Origin: Cordia subcordata
Lineage: Eukaryota > Streptophyta > Magnoliopsida > Boraginales > Cordiaceae
Assembly (NCBI GenBank): GCA_028554755.1
Contig: JAPTOF010000021.1
Coordinates: forward strand, 2,064,501 to 2,128,500
Direction: 5' to 3'
Length of the DNA: 64,000 bases
Shown here: in pieces, positions 45,930-57,870 of the stretch
How the letters are laid out: every line of letters starts with the position of its first letter
Position numbering within the stretch: the first letter of the stretch is position 1
The notes under the pieces: generated by a model
Told to the model about the DNA's origin: nothing
Seen by the model: only the letters and a program-made list of their open reading frames with translations
Databases searched by the model: none
Translations under genes and position numbers: made by a program

Positions 45930-48900
45930 TTAGAAGAGAGTGGCCGGACTTTTGACCTTGAGAGGCAGCCCAAAATTTTGATAAACTCTAATCTCACCTC
46001 CTGAACTTGCTGTGACAATCACCAAGCCCCATGCTGTTGCTTGCGTAGTATTACCTCCTTGGCTGTTACCAACACCATCAAGAAAAGACCAAGAGGAGGA
46101 CCAAGATGGAGATCGAGCACTGCCAGAAGCAATGGAGGATGAATCACCATACCGCATTGATGAAGAACCCTCTGAATTTAACGAATCGCCATTGGCGCCA
46201 ACCCCTGAGTCTACTTGAGACTCTGAGTCCAAACGAGCCGACTGAGCACACTCGTCATCCAGAGAACTAGAACTCCTCTCTGATAGATTACTCTTTCCAG
46301 GTAGGGGTGGCAAATGTCTCTTGCTATTCGCGATCGAGCCTTCTTCTCGGGTTGGAGAGGCACTGGGTGGACATGGTGGTGGGAGAGAGCGTTTCGTATT
46401 CTTTTTGGAAGGCATTTCTACTACTGGTGGTTCGTATTTTATGCTTCCAGGCCATGAAATTGCGACAGAGACATCTTTACACTGGAAGTACTCATGAGCT
46501 TGGGTTTCGATTGTTGGCTTGGGTTTCCCGGATCCTGGATTTTTGGGTTCTTCACGCCTCCAGATGTAGACCTGAGAATCTTCACTTGCACATATCACAT
46601 ATTTTCCGTCCGGGCTAAATGATGCAGATATTTGACTGCTTGTGTTCCGGAAACCTGCCCCGGAAAACAGATTCGTTAAGGTGGTGAACAACTGGATATT
46701 CTTCTGTATCAGAAACAATGTAGGTTGGATGAGTACCTCTGAATTTCTGGATGACATCTTGTCCATCGATTATTCGAATTCGGGAATCAGCAGATGTTAC
46801 TAGCACTTCAGCTGGATTGAATGGGGCAAACTGCCATAGACAAGGTTTAGTAATTTTCTGACAGATGAAAAAGAATCCGTTTCTGAAATAGTACTCAGAG
46901 AAATTAGTCTACCTCGAAACCAGTGACCTTCTTAGCCTGAGCCTTCTTTTTGGGTTGGAATTCAATGAGATCTTTGAACTCTATTTTGCAGTCTAGTCCA
47001 TACAGAAGCAATCACAAAAGAGGGAAAAAGATCTTGGTCAATATAATCATTTTTCCAGTAAATACATGAGAAAGCAGATCCAGATTTGAAGTCTAAAAAT
47101 ATGAGTCTAATTAAAGGAAAAGTTGTAGGAGATGGTATATACCCTCAAGAGTATACCGACGGCAGCTCCCTTTGTGCGAACCGATTATGGCACCCTTCCA
47201 TAGCAAAAACAAAGGATATCAGTAGATATAACTATTTGCAATTTTATGATTAGAATGCTTCTTTTTTTTTTTTTTTTTTTGCCCCCCTTATTTTACTATC
47301 TCCGGAATGGCTTTTTATGTAGCTGTTGCAGATTTGATCATTAAACACACAACTCCTGTAGTTTCTGGAGCTGCTGAAGGGGAGTTTCATGTTTATATGC
47401 AGTTAGACTCATCGAGACAATGCAACTAGGAGTTTAGACTGGGAAGCCAACTAAATTTCCTTCTCTTTAAAACTGATAGATTCTTGTTTCAATTACCTGA
47501 CTATCTGGAGTATAGCGAGCAGCAGTGACCATTTCATGAAGATCCTTCCAGTCCATGACTTGTCTATTTGGTATGCTCCAAATACGAACCTTTCCATCTA
47601 GCGAGCCGCTGATAAAATAATCAGCATCCACCGGATTGAACTGTATGCAAGTGACTGTTACAGCATACATTCATCAGATGCAAAGTATGAATGTAGAAAA
47701 TGACTTAATTTGCTTAAAGCTAGATTCAGTAGTTATAGCAAGGCCTGGTATCTCACCGTAGTCATTGTGTGCAAACAATTTCAAACAGCTTTTGGCTTCT
47801 GTGTCCCACAGCCTAACGGTCTTGTCCATTGAAGATGAAAGCAATAGCTGCAAAATTAGTAATTTTTGTCTGTTAAGAAGCATTCAGTGGTAAACAAGAA
47901 TGAAATTGGCAGGAAATCAAACATAAAAAAGATTTTGAAATCTGATTTTCTGTTATTTACTGTTGTTAATCCTATTGAAGTGATGAACAAAGATTTGATT
48001 ACTTTCATAGTCAGAAAACTGATAGTACAAGTTCTGAATATCTGAAAGATCAGCATTAATATTTCAAAGGAATGAATATATTTTTTTCTTAAAGTACTGA
48101 ATGATTTGAAAAGCCTGACCTGTGATCCTGACCAGGACAGGTCCAAGACATCATCCTGGTGGCCTGTAAAACTGCACACTGGTTTGTCCGAGAGCGCAAA
48201 TACAGTTTCTGGCATGTTGACATAATCTGGAATCGAGTTGCCTTTTTGCTTGTTGGAAGTCTTTTTCTTGCCCTTCTTTTCTGATGGCAAAGGCTTAATC
48301 TCCGCCAGAGGTGGCCGGTCTGAAGCAGCCCCTGCAACGGGTGAGGAAGTAGGAGAGCCGCCTGCCATCGGATGAACTGGTGTGCCGCAAACAGAATTCA
48401 TATCATCAGGCACTGATTTTGTGGACATAACATCACATTCTTGCACTTCCCACACATGGACAACCCTGTCTTCCCCTGCACTAGCAAGGTAACGTGAATC
48501 CGTGCTGAATTTGATGGTCCATATTGAACCCTCATGAGCCTGAATCTCCTGTGACATATGCAGAGCTGTGAATTCCTTGTAGGATTTCCCATGCTGGCGA
48601 ACTTTCACCCACTCATTCGGGTCCTTGTTGGCTTTCTGCTCCGGTGGTGAAGAAGAATTCTCCCTTTCTTTCATATCCTTGTCTGCTATTAATCCACTCA
48701 TGGTATTTGCCACCCCCATTATGTTCTTCAGGAGCGCAACACCAGTTTTCTTGCTATATCTAACACTCTTAGAAAATGCATTTAGTTTCCTATTATCATC
48801 ATTATTCTGTGAAACGTTTGCCCTACGCATCAACTCCTTAACCACGGGCGAATATCCAGCAGTCTTCTCAAACTCCTCCATGCTGAGCTGCTTCCCTGTC

Positions 48901-49748
48901 TGCAAGTCGCTGAACTTATTCCATACGCCCTGTTCGTTATATTCTTTAACGATAAACTCCTTCCCGGTGTCCAGATTCTTAATCAGGAAGAACGAAGAGA
49001 CCCCGGATGACAATTCCCCACTATGCGGCACTGAAGGTTTATTATTCTTTACTTTTTTGGGTGACAATTTAGCATCACCTGTAAAATGACATAAGCCTGT
49101 GCTTGGTGTAATCAATCCTGACGATGTTCTAGTGAGGCGCTGTTTCGAGACAGAGCCGATTAGTTCTTCTTTCCTCTTCTTAATAGCTGCAGAAAAGAAT
49201 AATATGTCTCCATCCGACCTCGATCTCACCAGCAGTATTTGCGCCCGTGGTGTAGGCGAAGGCTCTTCTTTCGATTCTTCTGATTCACCGGACTCAGGTT
49301 TCGGCTGCTGCGAATCTTGGCCTTTATCTTGACTTGTATCAACATCAACTTTTCTGGAAATGGCTCTCACAACCTTGGCGCTGGTGAGCTTGAGGAGGTC
49401 CTTGTTGCTGTTCAAGCCCATCCCTTGTAGCAGACGCTTGCGCCGCTCTTTCAGGTCGCCTGGATCGGCCATCCAGAAATCGTAGTCCCCCAACAGGTTG
49501 GGAGTAGGGTGTGTAACTTCGTCCAGGCTTTGTAGTCTCTTTATCGAAGCTGAGGACATTGCTGATGCAAAAGACCTGCGGCATTCCTCGAACTCGTCTT
49601 CATCGTCCGAGTCCGAGGAAGCCAAATCCAGGGGATTGACAGATGAAAGCCTGTCCGTGGACTCGAAGAACGCGTCATCATCGTCATCTCCTAGACCATC
49701 CCAGCTCATAGTCAATGTTCTTCGCCGCTCCATTTTAGGACCTTCCAT
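45930..49748 (-). CDS. WDR44-like WD40-repeat protein, seven exons
   Basis: Exons on the minus strand: 48120-49748, 47757-47847, 47497-47654, 47143-47194, 46913-46992, 46737-46830 and 45930-46654. All introns are GT-AG and phases match, giving 942 residues without a stop. The N-terminal 400 residues are acidic and Ser-rich ([36 protein letters not shown]), with a conserved [18 protein letters not shown] block at about 253. WD repeats start at 402 ([11 protein letters not shown], then HVWEV), continue at about 524 ([14 protein letters not shown], then DKTVRLWD), at about 574 (VTCIQFNP, then GKVRIWS), and through exons 3-7. The C-terminus is Ser-rich and ends in a late beta-propeller block ([15 protein letters not shown]). 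Plant members are uncharacterised scaffold proteins; animal WDR44 binds Rab11, and that link is not shown for plants here. Confidence 0.95.
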
Positions 49749-51235
49749 AGTTCAATTGCAAATGAAATCAAGAATGCAGATGAAAAAAAAAAAAAAAAAT
49801 CCTCTCTCAGTTCTTTTTTTGGTGCAGAATCTGAAAAGAGAAAAGAAGAAAATGGTTTCGGGCTCTTGTGGTTTCTTTCACAAGACAGTAACGACTAGAG
49901 AGATAGAAGTGGAAGAGAGAAAAATGAGGGGTATGGATTTATGTTTGTCATTCGAAATTGTCTGGAAGGAAAGAAAGAAACGGTCAGCATTACTATTTCT
50001 TTCGAGTATTGATATATATTACTGCGTTTAAAACATTAATATTTACCATACAATAAAGGGTAACGAATCACTAATTAATGCTAGCTTTTGGTTCTATGAC
50101 ATTATATTTCATTGGCTGCCTTTCAATGCTCTACTGTAGTTATCTTGTAATTTTCAATTTTTTTCTTAATTAATGATAAAAATTTTACCTTAAGCAAGAT
50201 TATATTATATTAAGGTGATCTTCATGAAATGTTATAACATTCAGATATAAACTATAAAAGGGATTCATTCATAATATTTAATTTGGAATGTTATTAGCAA
50301 AATTTAACGGTTGGGAAGTGTTATTTTGATACAAATAAAATAATATTAATAATTTATAAAGGTTAAATTTCGCTAAGGATATTATTATCCTATTAAGAGA
50401 AGGTTCTGACTCAATAACTAGATGACAAGAAATGATTGTGTTCGTAATCTATTGTTTTTATCGTATTATAATCAAATAACTTGTGTTCCTAATCTATTGT
50501 TGTTATATCTCTCTTGTACCTGTAATAATTAATTATCACTCATATATTTTTGTCGTCTAGTTTTGGATATTCTCAAATCTAAGAGTATAAAAAAGAAAAT
50601 TATAACTGAATACCCTCGAAATACATGGATTCCATGATCAAGTAAAAATGGGCGCACGTACAATTTGTTAACAATGTTGGTGAGAATGATTTGGTAATAC
50701 CCAAGATGTCTTCAAAGGTGCTTGCCATGTTGCCAGGCTGATTTATCATAGAATTGGGCAAAATGTTGAAGCCAACTAATCTTGTATAATCATGCAAGCA
50801 CGCATTGCAACAATATTGATGACACACGAGTTATTATGTGCACTATTGTTAGTTATGTAATTTTAGCTTAAATATATAGTAATAAAATTTGATTACATAA
50901 AATATAAAATATAAAAAATTAATTTATGATATAAATGAATTTAAGACTGATATGAATTGATTTAAAGATTTTTGCTCGAGCAAGTGATGTCATTGAAAAG
51001 GAACCATTTATAACATTCACAGAGGAAATTCAATCCTCACAGAAGGAGATCCTGTCAACTAAGACAAAAGAGGACCTAACAAAAAGCTTTACAAATAGCC
51101 TTATTCACATGTCTATCTCTGATTAATTTCCCATCTAATAAAATACTCTTTACATCAAAAATAAAATTTTGAATTACATATTAATTTTTTTTGAAAGTAA
51201 TGATAGGGAATGAATGATAAAAGTTTGTTATAGAT
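49749..51235. other. WD40 gene 5' leader/promoter and spacer
   Basis: A CT/A-rich leader (as read on the minus strand) extends to about 49850, with an A-run at 49782-49799. Beyond about 50030 the sequence is AT-rich spacer. A 75-codon minus-strand frame at 50600-50827 has no recognisable domain. Confidence 0.45.
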
Positions 51236-51600
51236 GTGATAGGTTTAGATGTATACATGACACTAAGTACAATTTTCACCACTTTGCAGTCAAGCTAGTT
51301 TTTGGAGTTACCATTTATCACCTCTGGCAAGAGCAAAACAAGAGATTATTTTGGGGAATGGCCATGAGCGAAGAACAAATTTTTGTGGATATTGTTTTTT
51401 ATGTAAAAAGTATTTTGCTTAGTAGGAGGAGGATTAGGAATTACAGTGTGAATAGAGCTATTTGTAAAGTATTTAGCATGGAAACATCTCTTTTGTCATA
51501 GTTGGCAGGGTCTTGTTGGTTTTGCTTGATCCAATGGTCCTTTGTACATATTTTTAATCAATGAAACTCGCTTTTCAGCAAAAAAAATAAATAAATAAAT
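51236..51600 (+). mobile_element. 5'-truncated LINE 3' end
   Basis: The frame reads FGVTIYHLWQEQNKRLFWG and FYVKSILLSRRR, closely paralleling the C-terminal part of the LINE at 3780-3920 (YHTWRERNRRIH; FYVKHLFIR). It ends with 'cagcaaaaaaaataaataaa', a LINE-type A-rich tail. It is therefore a short dead copy of the same broad family. Confidence 0.8.
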
Positions 51601-52714
51601 TTGATGGAAAAATCTTTTAACCGGCCTACCGATTTGACCAGCCAAGCAGGACCTACGTATCTAGTACTTAAAATTAGTCAGGTGGTCAAACCAGTAGGTC
51701 CATTTAAAGAGCAATCCTAATTTTATATATAGTATAGATATATAGATGTATTTACTTGGGTGCTTGAACTTATTCATCTTTACACATATGCGAGAAGAAT
51801 AAACATAGATTGCTTATCAATATACTCTTCCCAAACTCCTCTATCCACAAATGTATGTTAACCTGGATCATATTAATTAGATTAACTTGAAATTTTAATT
51901 CTCATAATGTAGCTAGATTGTATATATCGAGAAATTTGCTTTAACTTGGATCATATTGATTTGATTAGATTATAATTCTTATGGTATAATGGTACAAACG
52001 CATGATTTACATTGCTCACGAGTCAAAGATGACTTTTTCTCCATGGATGCAAAAATGTCATTCATATTTGGATGTTGCGAAACGTTGTTATATTGATATT
52101 ATATTTTTCCAAGGAGGAAGACATTTTTTTAGGGAAAATTTTTTAAAGCCATCCGTCAATTTTCTGCCTAAGTCTCAAGTATTGTCTTCATACACAAGAA
52201 AGGAGAAACATGTCTTAAAAGTGTAATAACGTTATTTGTGAGTTTTATTATACTGATACTTTTACACTATTCTCCCTATTTTAATGTCGCCAAGTAGTAC
52301 AATTTTAGAATATAATTTTTGTGAGTTTTATTATACTGATACTTTTACACTATATTAAACACATATTGTTAACTAATTAGAGTAAATAAAAAATATTTTT
52401 TTAAAAAAAACCCTATAATTGGCACTATAGTAGGTCCAACGGGCCGTAGTTTTTGACTTCATAATTAAACTAAAACCAGGAAAAAAGGATAAAGAAATTG
52501 GTTCCAAATAGTCTTCTAAAGGAGATGAAAAATGGGTTCCCTCTTAATATCAAATAAGGTTACGAAAAAATATTTAATAATAGTAAATCCATGAACCGTT
52601 GTGACCGATCTATAATTAATAAGCGGATATATAAGTTCATAACGAATTAGACAATTGTTACGTGGTTCTTATTACTATAATAGATTCTCTTCTTTTTTTA
52701 AAGAAGATGACTTC
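51601..52714. other. Spacer
   Basis: AT-rich, no gene. A string 'ttgtgagttttattatactgatacttttacactat' occurs twice (near 52235 and 52318), spaced about 83 bases: a local duplication. Confidence 0.5.
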
Positions 52715-53023
52715 TCGATTTTTTCTTTTTCATGGTCGAACGTATATCTTATTGCAAATGTAGATTACAACATCACACAGATATACATATAGTGCCGTAG
52801 TATTTCGAGTTGACAATCAAAATCGCAACAGACAAGAACGAATACATATAATATAATAATTTTTCCATGTCGTCAAAATTAAACATCACTAAATGTATAA
52901 GAAAACTGTTCCTTGCACAAGTATCTTGCTTACCAAACAAACGTGGTTGATAAAAGTTTATTCTGCATAATCTATTCTCGCTAGCAATTAACGTAATTAA
53001 TATAATCATCTTGACTTCAATTG

Positions 53024-53533
53024 TTAGGGAAAATCGCAATCGAGATATATGAAAGATGGCTTTGGTGCCGGAGGACATTCGGGGGTTCTGTGCTCTGCTG
53101 ACGTCGGAGTTTTGAACCATTCACCATCATCGTCGTCTGCTACCTCGGGTTGACTTAAAGGGTGTTTGGCTTTGCTAAATTGGTGCTTATAAGCACTCAA
53201 ACAGCGAAAAACATGTGAGAGGATATTTTTCTCTAGATGTTTATAAACATTTAAAATAAACAAAGCCAAACACCCACTTGCACGTGGCTTTTCTTCCAAA
53301 ACGGGTAACTTTAGAGTTGCAAGTCTCGACATTATCATCTCGTCTCCGTGTTTCTGTTCTTTATTATCCGTAACATCTTTATCTTGACGTTCTACAACCG
53401 CATGGCCAGTTGATGATGATGTAATAACCTCTTCATGCTCCTCTGAATCTTCTGATGAAGAGGATTTTGGGGACGATCTGGATTCGGTATGCTTTTGCTC
53501 TTCTTTGACGAGGGGAAAATCAGAATTCTCCAT
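53024..53533 (-). CDS. SIAMESE-related (SMR-like) CDK inhibitor with MITE-derived insert
   Basis: An intronless frame of 169 residues; ATG at 53533-53531, in agreement with the paralogue start. The N-terminal half is acidic and Ser/Glu/Lys-rich. The C-terminal half has the SMR signature TPTSAEH (142-148) and CPPAP (153-157), with a Trp-Phe-Lys before it. SMR proteins bind CDK-cyclin complexes in the nucleus and promote endoreduplication or arrest. Residues of about 86-127 come from a 116-bp MITE (53160-53275) and are unlike the family. The basic tail visible in the paralogue is missing because of a short deletion, leaving PSFIYLDCDFP. The frame is open, but whether the altered protein is made or functions is unknown. 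The SMR identification rests on the two motifs. Confidence 0.7.
   Translation of the reverse strand: MENSDFPLVKEEQKHTESRSSPKSSSSEDSEEHEEVITSSSTGHAVVERQDKDVTDNKEQKHGDEMIMSRLATLKLPVLEEKPRASGCLALFILNVYKHLEKNILSHVFRCLSAYKHQFSKAKHPLSQPEVADDDDGEWFKTPTSAEHRTPECPPAPKPSFIYLDCDFP
53160..53275 (+). mobile_element. MITE inserted in the SMR-like coding sequence
   Basis: Perfect 15-base terminal inverted repeats, GGGTGTTTGGCTTTG at 53160-53174 and its complement at 53261-53275. 'actt' occurs close to both ends but no clean target duplication is seen. The paralogue at 55442-55902 lacks it. A diverged copy of the same family lies at 21062-21166. Confidence 0.92.
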
Positions 53534-54189
53534 GCTCAGCAAAGTTGATAATTAGATGGAGTTGTGGTGGGTTGTACATGTGTGTGTATATATATATGTG
53601 TGTGTAAGACTTCAAATCCAAATACTATGGTAACAAGAAGTTTTGAGGAAGCCAATGACCAAAAGGAGATCGAATAGAAATAAACTATTAGAGATGTAAT
53701 AAAAGTAAAACACCTTATCTCCTAATGATTTTTTAATTTGTTAATTATCTCTTATATTTTAAAATTTATTGCATTATCCCTTAATTGTTTAAAAAGTGGC
53801 AGGGTGCTACTTGTGATTCTGATTACCTTCTGTATTTTGTTTAATTAGCTAAATATTTATCGAATTTTTAAAACATATCATATTATACCCTTGCACTCTT
53901 CACAAAAGTCACATTATCACCTATTTTATCCACTATTATTTGAACACTATTAACTTAAAATAAGAGTATTTTTGTAAAAATATATGGCACATTGCAAGTT
54001 GTAATACTCACAAAATGCAAAAATGGCACATATGATGTAGAAGAAGTTAATTTGGACGAAAACGTTAATTTAAGGAGATTATATGTTACATTTTGAAAGA
54101 CATAAAAAATAATATAATAAGTTTTAAAATACATAATGTAATTAATTAAATTAAATAAATCATAGAGAATAACATATATCTAGATTGCA
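53534..54189. other. SMR-like gene upstream region
   Basis: The presumed leader and promoter include a (TG)n/(TA)n stretch at about 53577-53605. The rest is AT-rich and belongs to the duplication unit. Confidence 0.45.
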
Positions 54190-54804
54190 CGCAATGGCGG
54201 AGTTAGGGGGTGGCAACTAAGGGACACGCTCCCGCTAGCTCAAACGAAAAACATTTAAATATAGTGGATGTATAATTATTTGTTGATCTTTATTTAATAG
54301 GTACCCCGACTCCCCTGGCTAAAATGAAAAAAATTAAATGTAATATATGTATAATTATTTGTTCTTCCTTATTTAATATGTAGCCAAACCACCCCCCCCC
54401 CAAAAAAAATAAATAAATAAACCACCACCACCATTTCATGAGCATCTCCTCTAATCCTCTTATACTAATATTTTTTTTAAAAAAAAATATTAAATTAATA
54501 GACTATTTAAAAATCATAAACGCAAAAAATTTTCTGAAATCTCAAATTGTAATGGATGATATAATGAATTTTTAATAATTTCATACAGCACTTTGTTGGA
54601 ACTTTAATTAGTAACATTTAAGCAATGGAATCTTCATTCATTATCTCTTTTCTTAGTGATAATATCTTTAGTAGAGGAAGTATGTGATACATAATTTTCG
54701 GAGAGTCACTCGATGGATAAATAACTAATATTTATATATGGTCAAATATTCTTTTTATTCATTTAGTGCATCATTCACTTAATGAATATATACACACGTG
54801 TATC

Positions 54805-54840
<36 letters not shown>

Positions 54841-55097
54841 CTATATGCATTATGATAAAACCTCTTTTTAAACCTTGATCATGTATTTGTATTATTTTTA
54901 TGTAGAAAAGTTTTACATATATATATATATGTATGTATGCTATATGCATTATGATAAAACCTCTTTTTAAACCTTGATCATGTATTTGTATTATTTTTAT
55001 GTAGAAAAGTTTTACTAAATTTTTTATTATTTTTTGAGTAAAAACATTTATTAGGACCACGCGCCCCAAGCTCAATTTTCTGGTTCCACCACTGTTA
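54190..55097. mobile_element. Probable TIR element between the two SMR copies
   Basis: The left end ATGGCGGAGTTAGGGG and the right end (complement CAGTGGTGGAACCAGAAAAT) share a GGCGGA/GGTGGA-type inverted start. Inside, two related units of about 65 bases (54242-54303 and 54318-54383) end in TTATTTAATAGGTA / TTATTTAATATGTA. No transposase. The assignment is moderate because the inverted repeat is short. Confidence 0.4.
54802..55015. repeat. (AT)n tract followed by an 85-bp perfect tandem duplication
   Basis: 54832-54916 and 54931-55015 are identical over 85 bases and separated by a short ATAT linker. An (AT)n run of about 27 bases precedes the first copy and a shorter one the second. The real repeat unit is therefore about 99 bases including the AT tract. 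Confidence 0.95.
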
Positions 55098-55441
55098 TTA
55101 AGTTTCCTCAAATTTTCAACCTTGTAGTTTACAACAATAGATAACGCCTTGATCTTCTCTTTTTCATGGTCGTCGTAGTATTTCGAGCATGAAAATCAAA
55201 ATTGTGGCAGACAAGAACATATACGTATAACGTAATCCTAATTAGAAAAGATCTAAAAAGGCAGATATATGTATTTATTTTCCATCATGTCAAAATTAAA
55301 CACCATTAAAAGTTAAAACTAAAGCAAAACTGTTTTATGCACAAGTATTTTTGCTTACAAAATAAACGTGGTTAATGATAGAAGTTCATTCCGCATCATC
55401 TATTCTAACTAGCTAGCTTTCTTATTTTTCTGTCAATATCA

Positions 55442-55902
55442 TCATCTTGACCTCAATTGTTCGGAGAAGTCGAGGAAGACTCTTCGTCGTGGTGGCTTTC
55501 TCGTTATTTCGAATACCTCTTTTACCTTTGGTGCCGGAGGACATTCAGCGGGGCACTGGGATTCTGTGCTCTGCTGACGTCGGAGTTTTAAACCCTTCGT
55601 CGTCATCATCGTCATCTGCTACCTCGGGATGACCTACACGTGGCTTTTCGTCCAACTCGTTTCGTCATCCGGCAACGGACAGCTTTATAGACGCAAGTCT
55701 CGTCACTATCATCCCGTGTTTCTCTTCTTTATTATCCGTAACATCTTTTTCTTGACGTTCTATAACCACACGGCCAGTTGATGATGATATAATAACCTCT
55801 TCATGCTCATCTGAATTTTCTGACGAGGAGTGGTTTTGGTGAAGATTTGGATTCGGTTTGCTTTTGCTCTTCTTTAACGAAGGGAAAATCGGAATTCTCC
55901 AT
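55442..55902 (-). pseudogene. SMR-like paralogue, frameshifted
   Basis: The start (ATG at 55902-55900, MENSDFP) and the signature region (FKTPTSAEHRIP near 55570) are recognisable. It lacks the MITE and keeps, in a shifted frame, a CPPAP block and a basic Arg-rich tail like canonical SMRs. Relative to the sister gene it has a one-base gain near 55830, a stop near 55668, and one extra base in a C-run near 55550 that puts a TGA directly after the signature. It is thus a probable pseudogene, unless the sequence has errors. Confidence 0.75.
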
Positions 55903-56194
55903 GCTCTAAAAGTTGATAATTCGACGAAGTTGTGGTGGGTTTTTGTAGGTGTATATATATATACAAGACTTCGGATTCAAATACTATATGGTAACTACCA
56001 AGAAGTTTTCACGGAACCAACGACTAACAAAAGCAGATCTGATAAAAATAAACTAGCGATATAATAATAGTAAAACACACGTTGTTTCTTTATGATTTAT
56101 CTCGCTTTACGATTTATCTAATTAATTAATTATTATTTGTATTTTAAAATTTATCGCTTTATGCTCGACTTCTTAAGAGGTGGCACTTTATTTG

Positions 56195-56675
56195 CTCAAT
56201 GTGGTTTGCTGTAAGATTTGGCCAGTATCCTAAGATGGCCATACGAATATAGGGTTTTAGAGTTTGAGACCTGCCTAATATGATGTCATGTCATATCCGT
56301 AATCTTACTATATTTGTAGTACTATTATATTCATAGTATTGCCATATTTGTTATTTTCCTGTATTCTATAAATTGGAACTTTACCTATTGTATTAAAATG
56401 AGATAAAGAGATAAAGAAGTGAGATAGAGAGCAAGTGACCTTCACGGTGAGGAAAGTGTGAGGGACAAGGGCCCCTAGGCCCGAGCCCTCTCTCCTTGTG
56501 TTGTATTAATTCTTATGATAGTAGAATTCTCTTGTCTGTCCGTGGACATAAACGGAAGATAGAACCATATTAAAAATATATGTATCTATTGTGTTTTCAT
56601 CTTTTTCTATTTTGTTTATATTCGTTCCAAACACTTTAAATTCTCTACATTTGGCAATTAATTGGTTATCAACTT
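56195..56675. mobile_element. LTR-like insertion in unit B
   Basis: The segment is absent from unit A. It contains a TATAAATTG-type box (about 56366), a purine-rich 'gagataaagagataaagaag' stretch and T-rich sequence ending near TTGGTTATCA, all in LTR-like order. It could be a solo LTR or a TRIM relic; no internal repeat proves either. Confidence 0.4.
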
Positions 56676-56960
56676 ATGTTTTGTTTAATTAGCTGATTAT
56701 TTTTAAAATTTTTAAAAAGAAGACGCATTATGCCCTTGCACTCTTCAAAAAGGTGACATGATTGTCTCTTTTTTGGTTATTATCTAAACGTTGTTAGTTG
56801 AAAATAAGAGTATTTTTGCAAAAATATATGGTAGGCTACAAGCTTTAACAATATATTGGTAATAATACTTTGTTGGATGAAGAGAAAATTTAAGATAATT
56901 ATATGTGACCTGTAGTAAAAAGACATATATCTTCTTTTAAATCATAATAGATTTCTTTAA

Positions 56961-57559
56961 CAACTTCCTAGCCAATCGAAATAATATAAATAACTCATTA
57001 TTACTGATTTCTATCCTAACGTTACATCCTTAGAGGGACCCCATTTAGCTTTCAAACCCTAATTAGGCGAAAGGATCCAAAGCACACTAACACCTCATGA
57101 ACATCATTCTTGTTCTCTCTTTTGTATGCCAAGTTAAAATTGTCGCTCTCAGAACTCGCTGTCTTCACATCCATAATATGGTAGCATTAGCTAGCACATT
57201 TATACCTGTGCGTGAGATTTAGAGGGCTTTGTAATTTCTGATCTCCACGCATTTTTTGATGCATCTATTGTTGGAAAGAATAGGTGTAAATTAATTCCAA
57301 AAAAAAACCATGACGCAAGTATATTATAAATTTGTAAATTTGAATTTAAAGAAGAAGAGAAATAACATAATAATTAATAAATAAGAAAAGAAATATAAAT
57401 ATATATTACAAATTAGTAGAGATAGAAACCAAACCAAAGAGATTGAGGCCTGAACTTAATTCAGTGTTCTTAAGAATTTAACATTCTACTACGATGTTAA
57501 TAGTTCTTTAGTGTAATTCTCCCAAAATACAACAATTTTTATTCTATAGTGGAAACACA
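56961..57559. other. Spacer
   Basis: AT-rich. 57260-57560 may be part of the LTR of the copia relic that follows, but I cannot show it. Confidence 0.35.
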
Positions 57560-57870
57560 CCTAACTATGAAATGTTTCAAACACCTCTTACTTTGTCAAT
57601 CTTTCTTAGATGCTATTTTACTGTCATGTCCCAAGCTTAGGTATCCTAAGACATTTATTTCTTAACACAAGATTTACAATGACCAAGGGTGAATTATGAT
57701 CATATTTGTATAATCATCAATGAATATAACGACATATAAGGCACCATGCCTTACCTTAATATTCATCGAATCACAAATATCCACATGGATTAATCACAAT
57801 GGATAAAATTTGCGAAATAGTTCTTTTGTGGATTTTTTGGCATGGCAACTTTCACACACGAGCAAATTGA
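57560..57870 (-). pseudogene. copia integrase relic
   Basis: On the minus strand, interrupted frames give traces of the integrase entry block (NPCGYL, from HxDxCGP-type), WCLICRYIH from a GxxYxVxFIDD-type block, and LYKYD. This order is typical of the copia integrase core. Several stops; only about 300 bases remain. Confidence 0.5.

Larger units (their letters stand above)
52715..54130. repeat. Tandem duplication unit A (contains the SMR-like gene)
   Basis: From 'tttttcatggtcg' through the SMR-like gene to its upstream flank ('aagagtatttttgtaaaaat' near 53960), this block aligns in the same orientation to 55150-56960. Differences are the MITE in unit A, a large insertion in unit B, and many substitutions. 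The limits are by eye. Confidence 0.8.
55150..56960. repeat. Tandem duplication unit B (contains the SMR pseudogene)
   Basis: It aligns with 52715-54130 from 'tttttcatggtcg' through the gene and into the upstream flank ('tgttttgtttaattagct' near 56681; 'aagagtatttttgcaaaaat' near 56805). It carries an extra segment of about 480 bases (56195-56675). Confidence 0.8.

Noticed and set aside
50600..50827. 75-codon minus-strand frame upstream of the WD40 gene
   Set aside because: No recognisable domain, no splice partners and no family resemblance that I can name.
55447..55632. Plus-strand frame over the SMR pseudogene
   Set aside because: It is antisense to the recognisable SMR paralogue and has no independent support.
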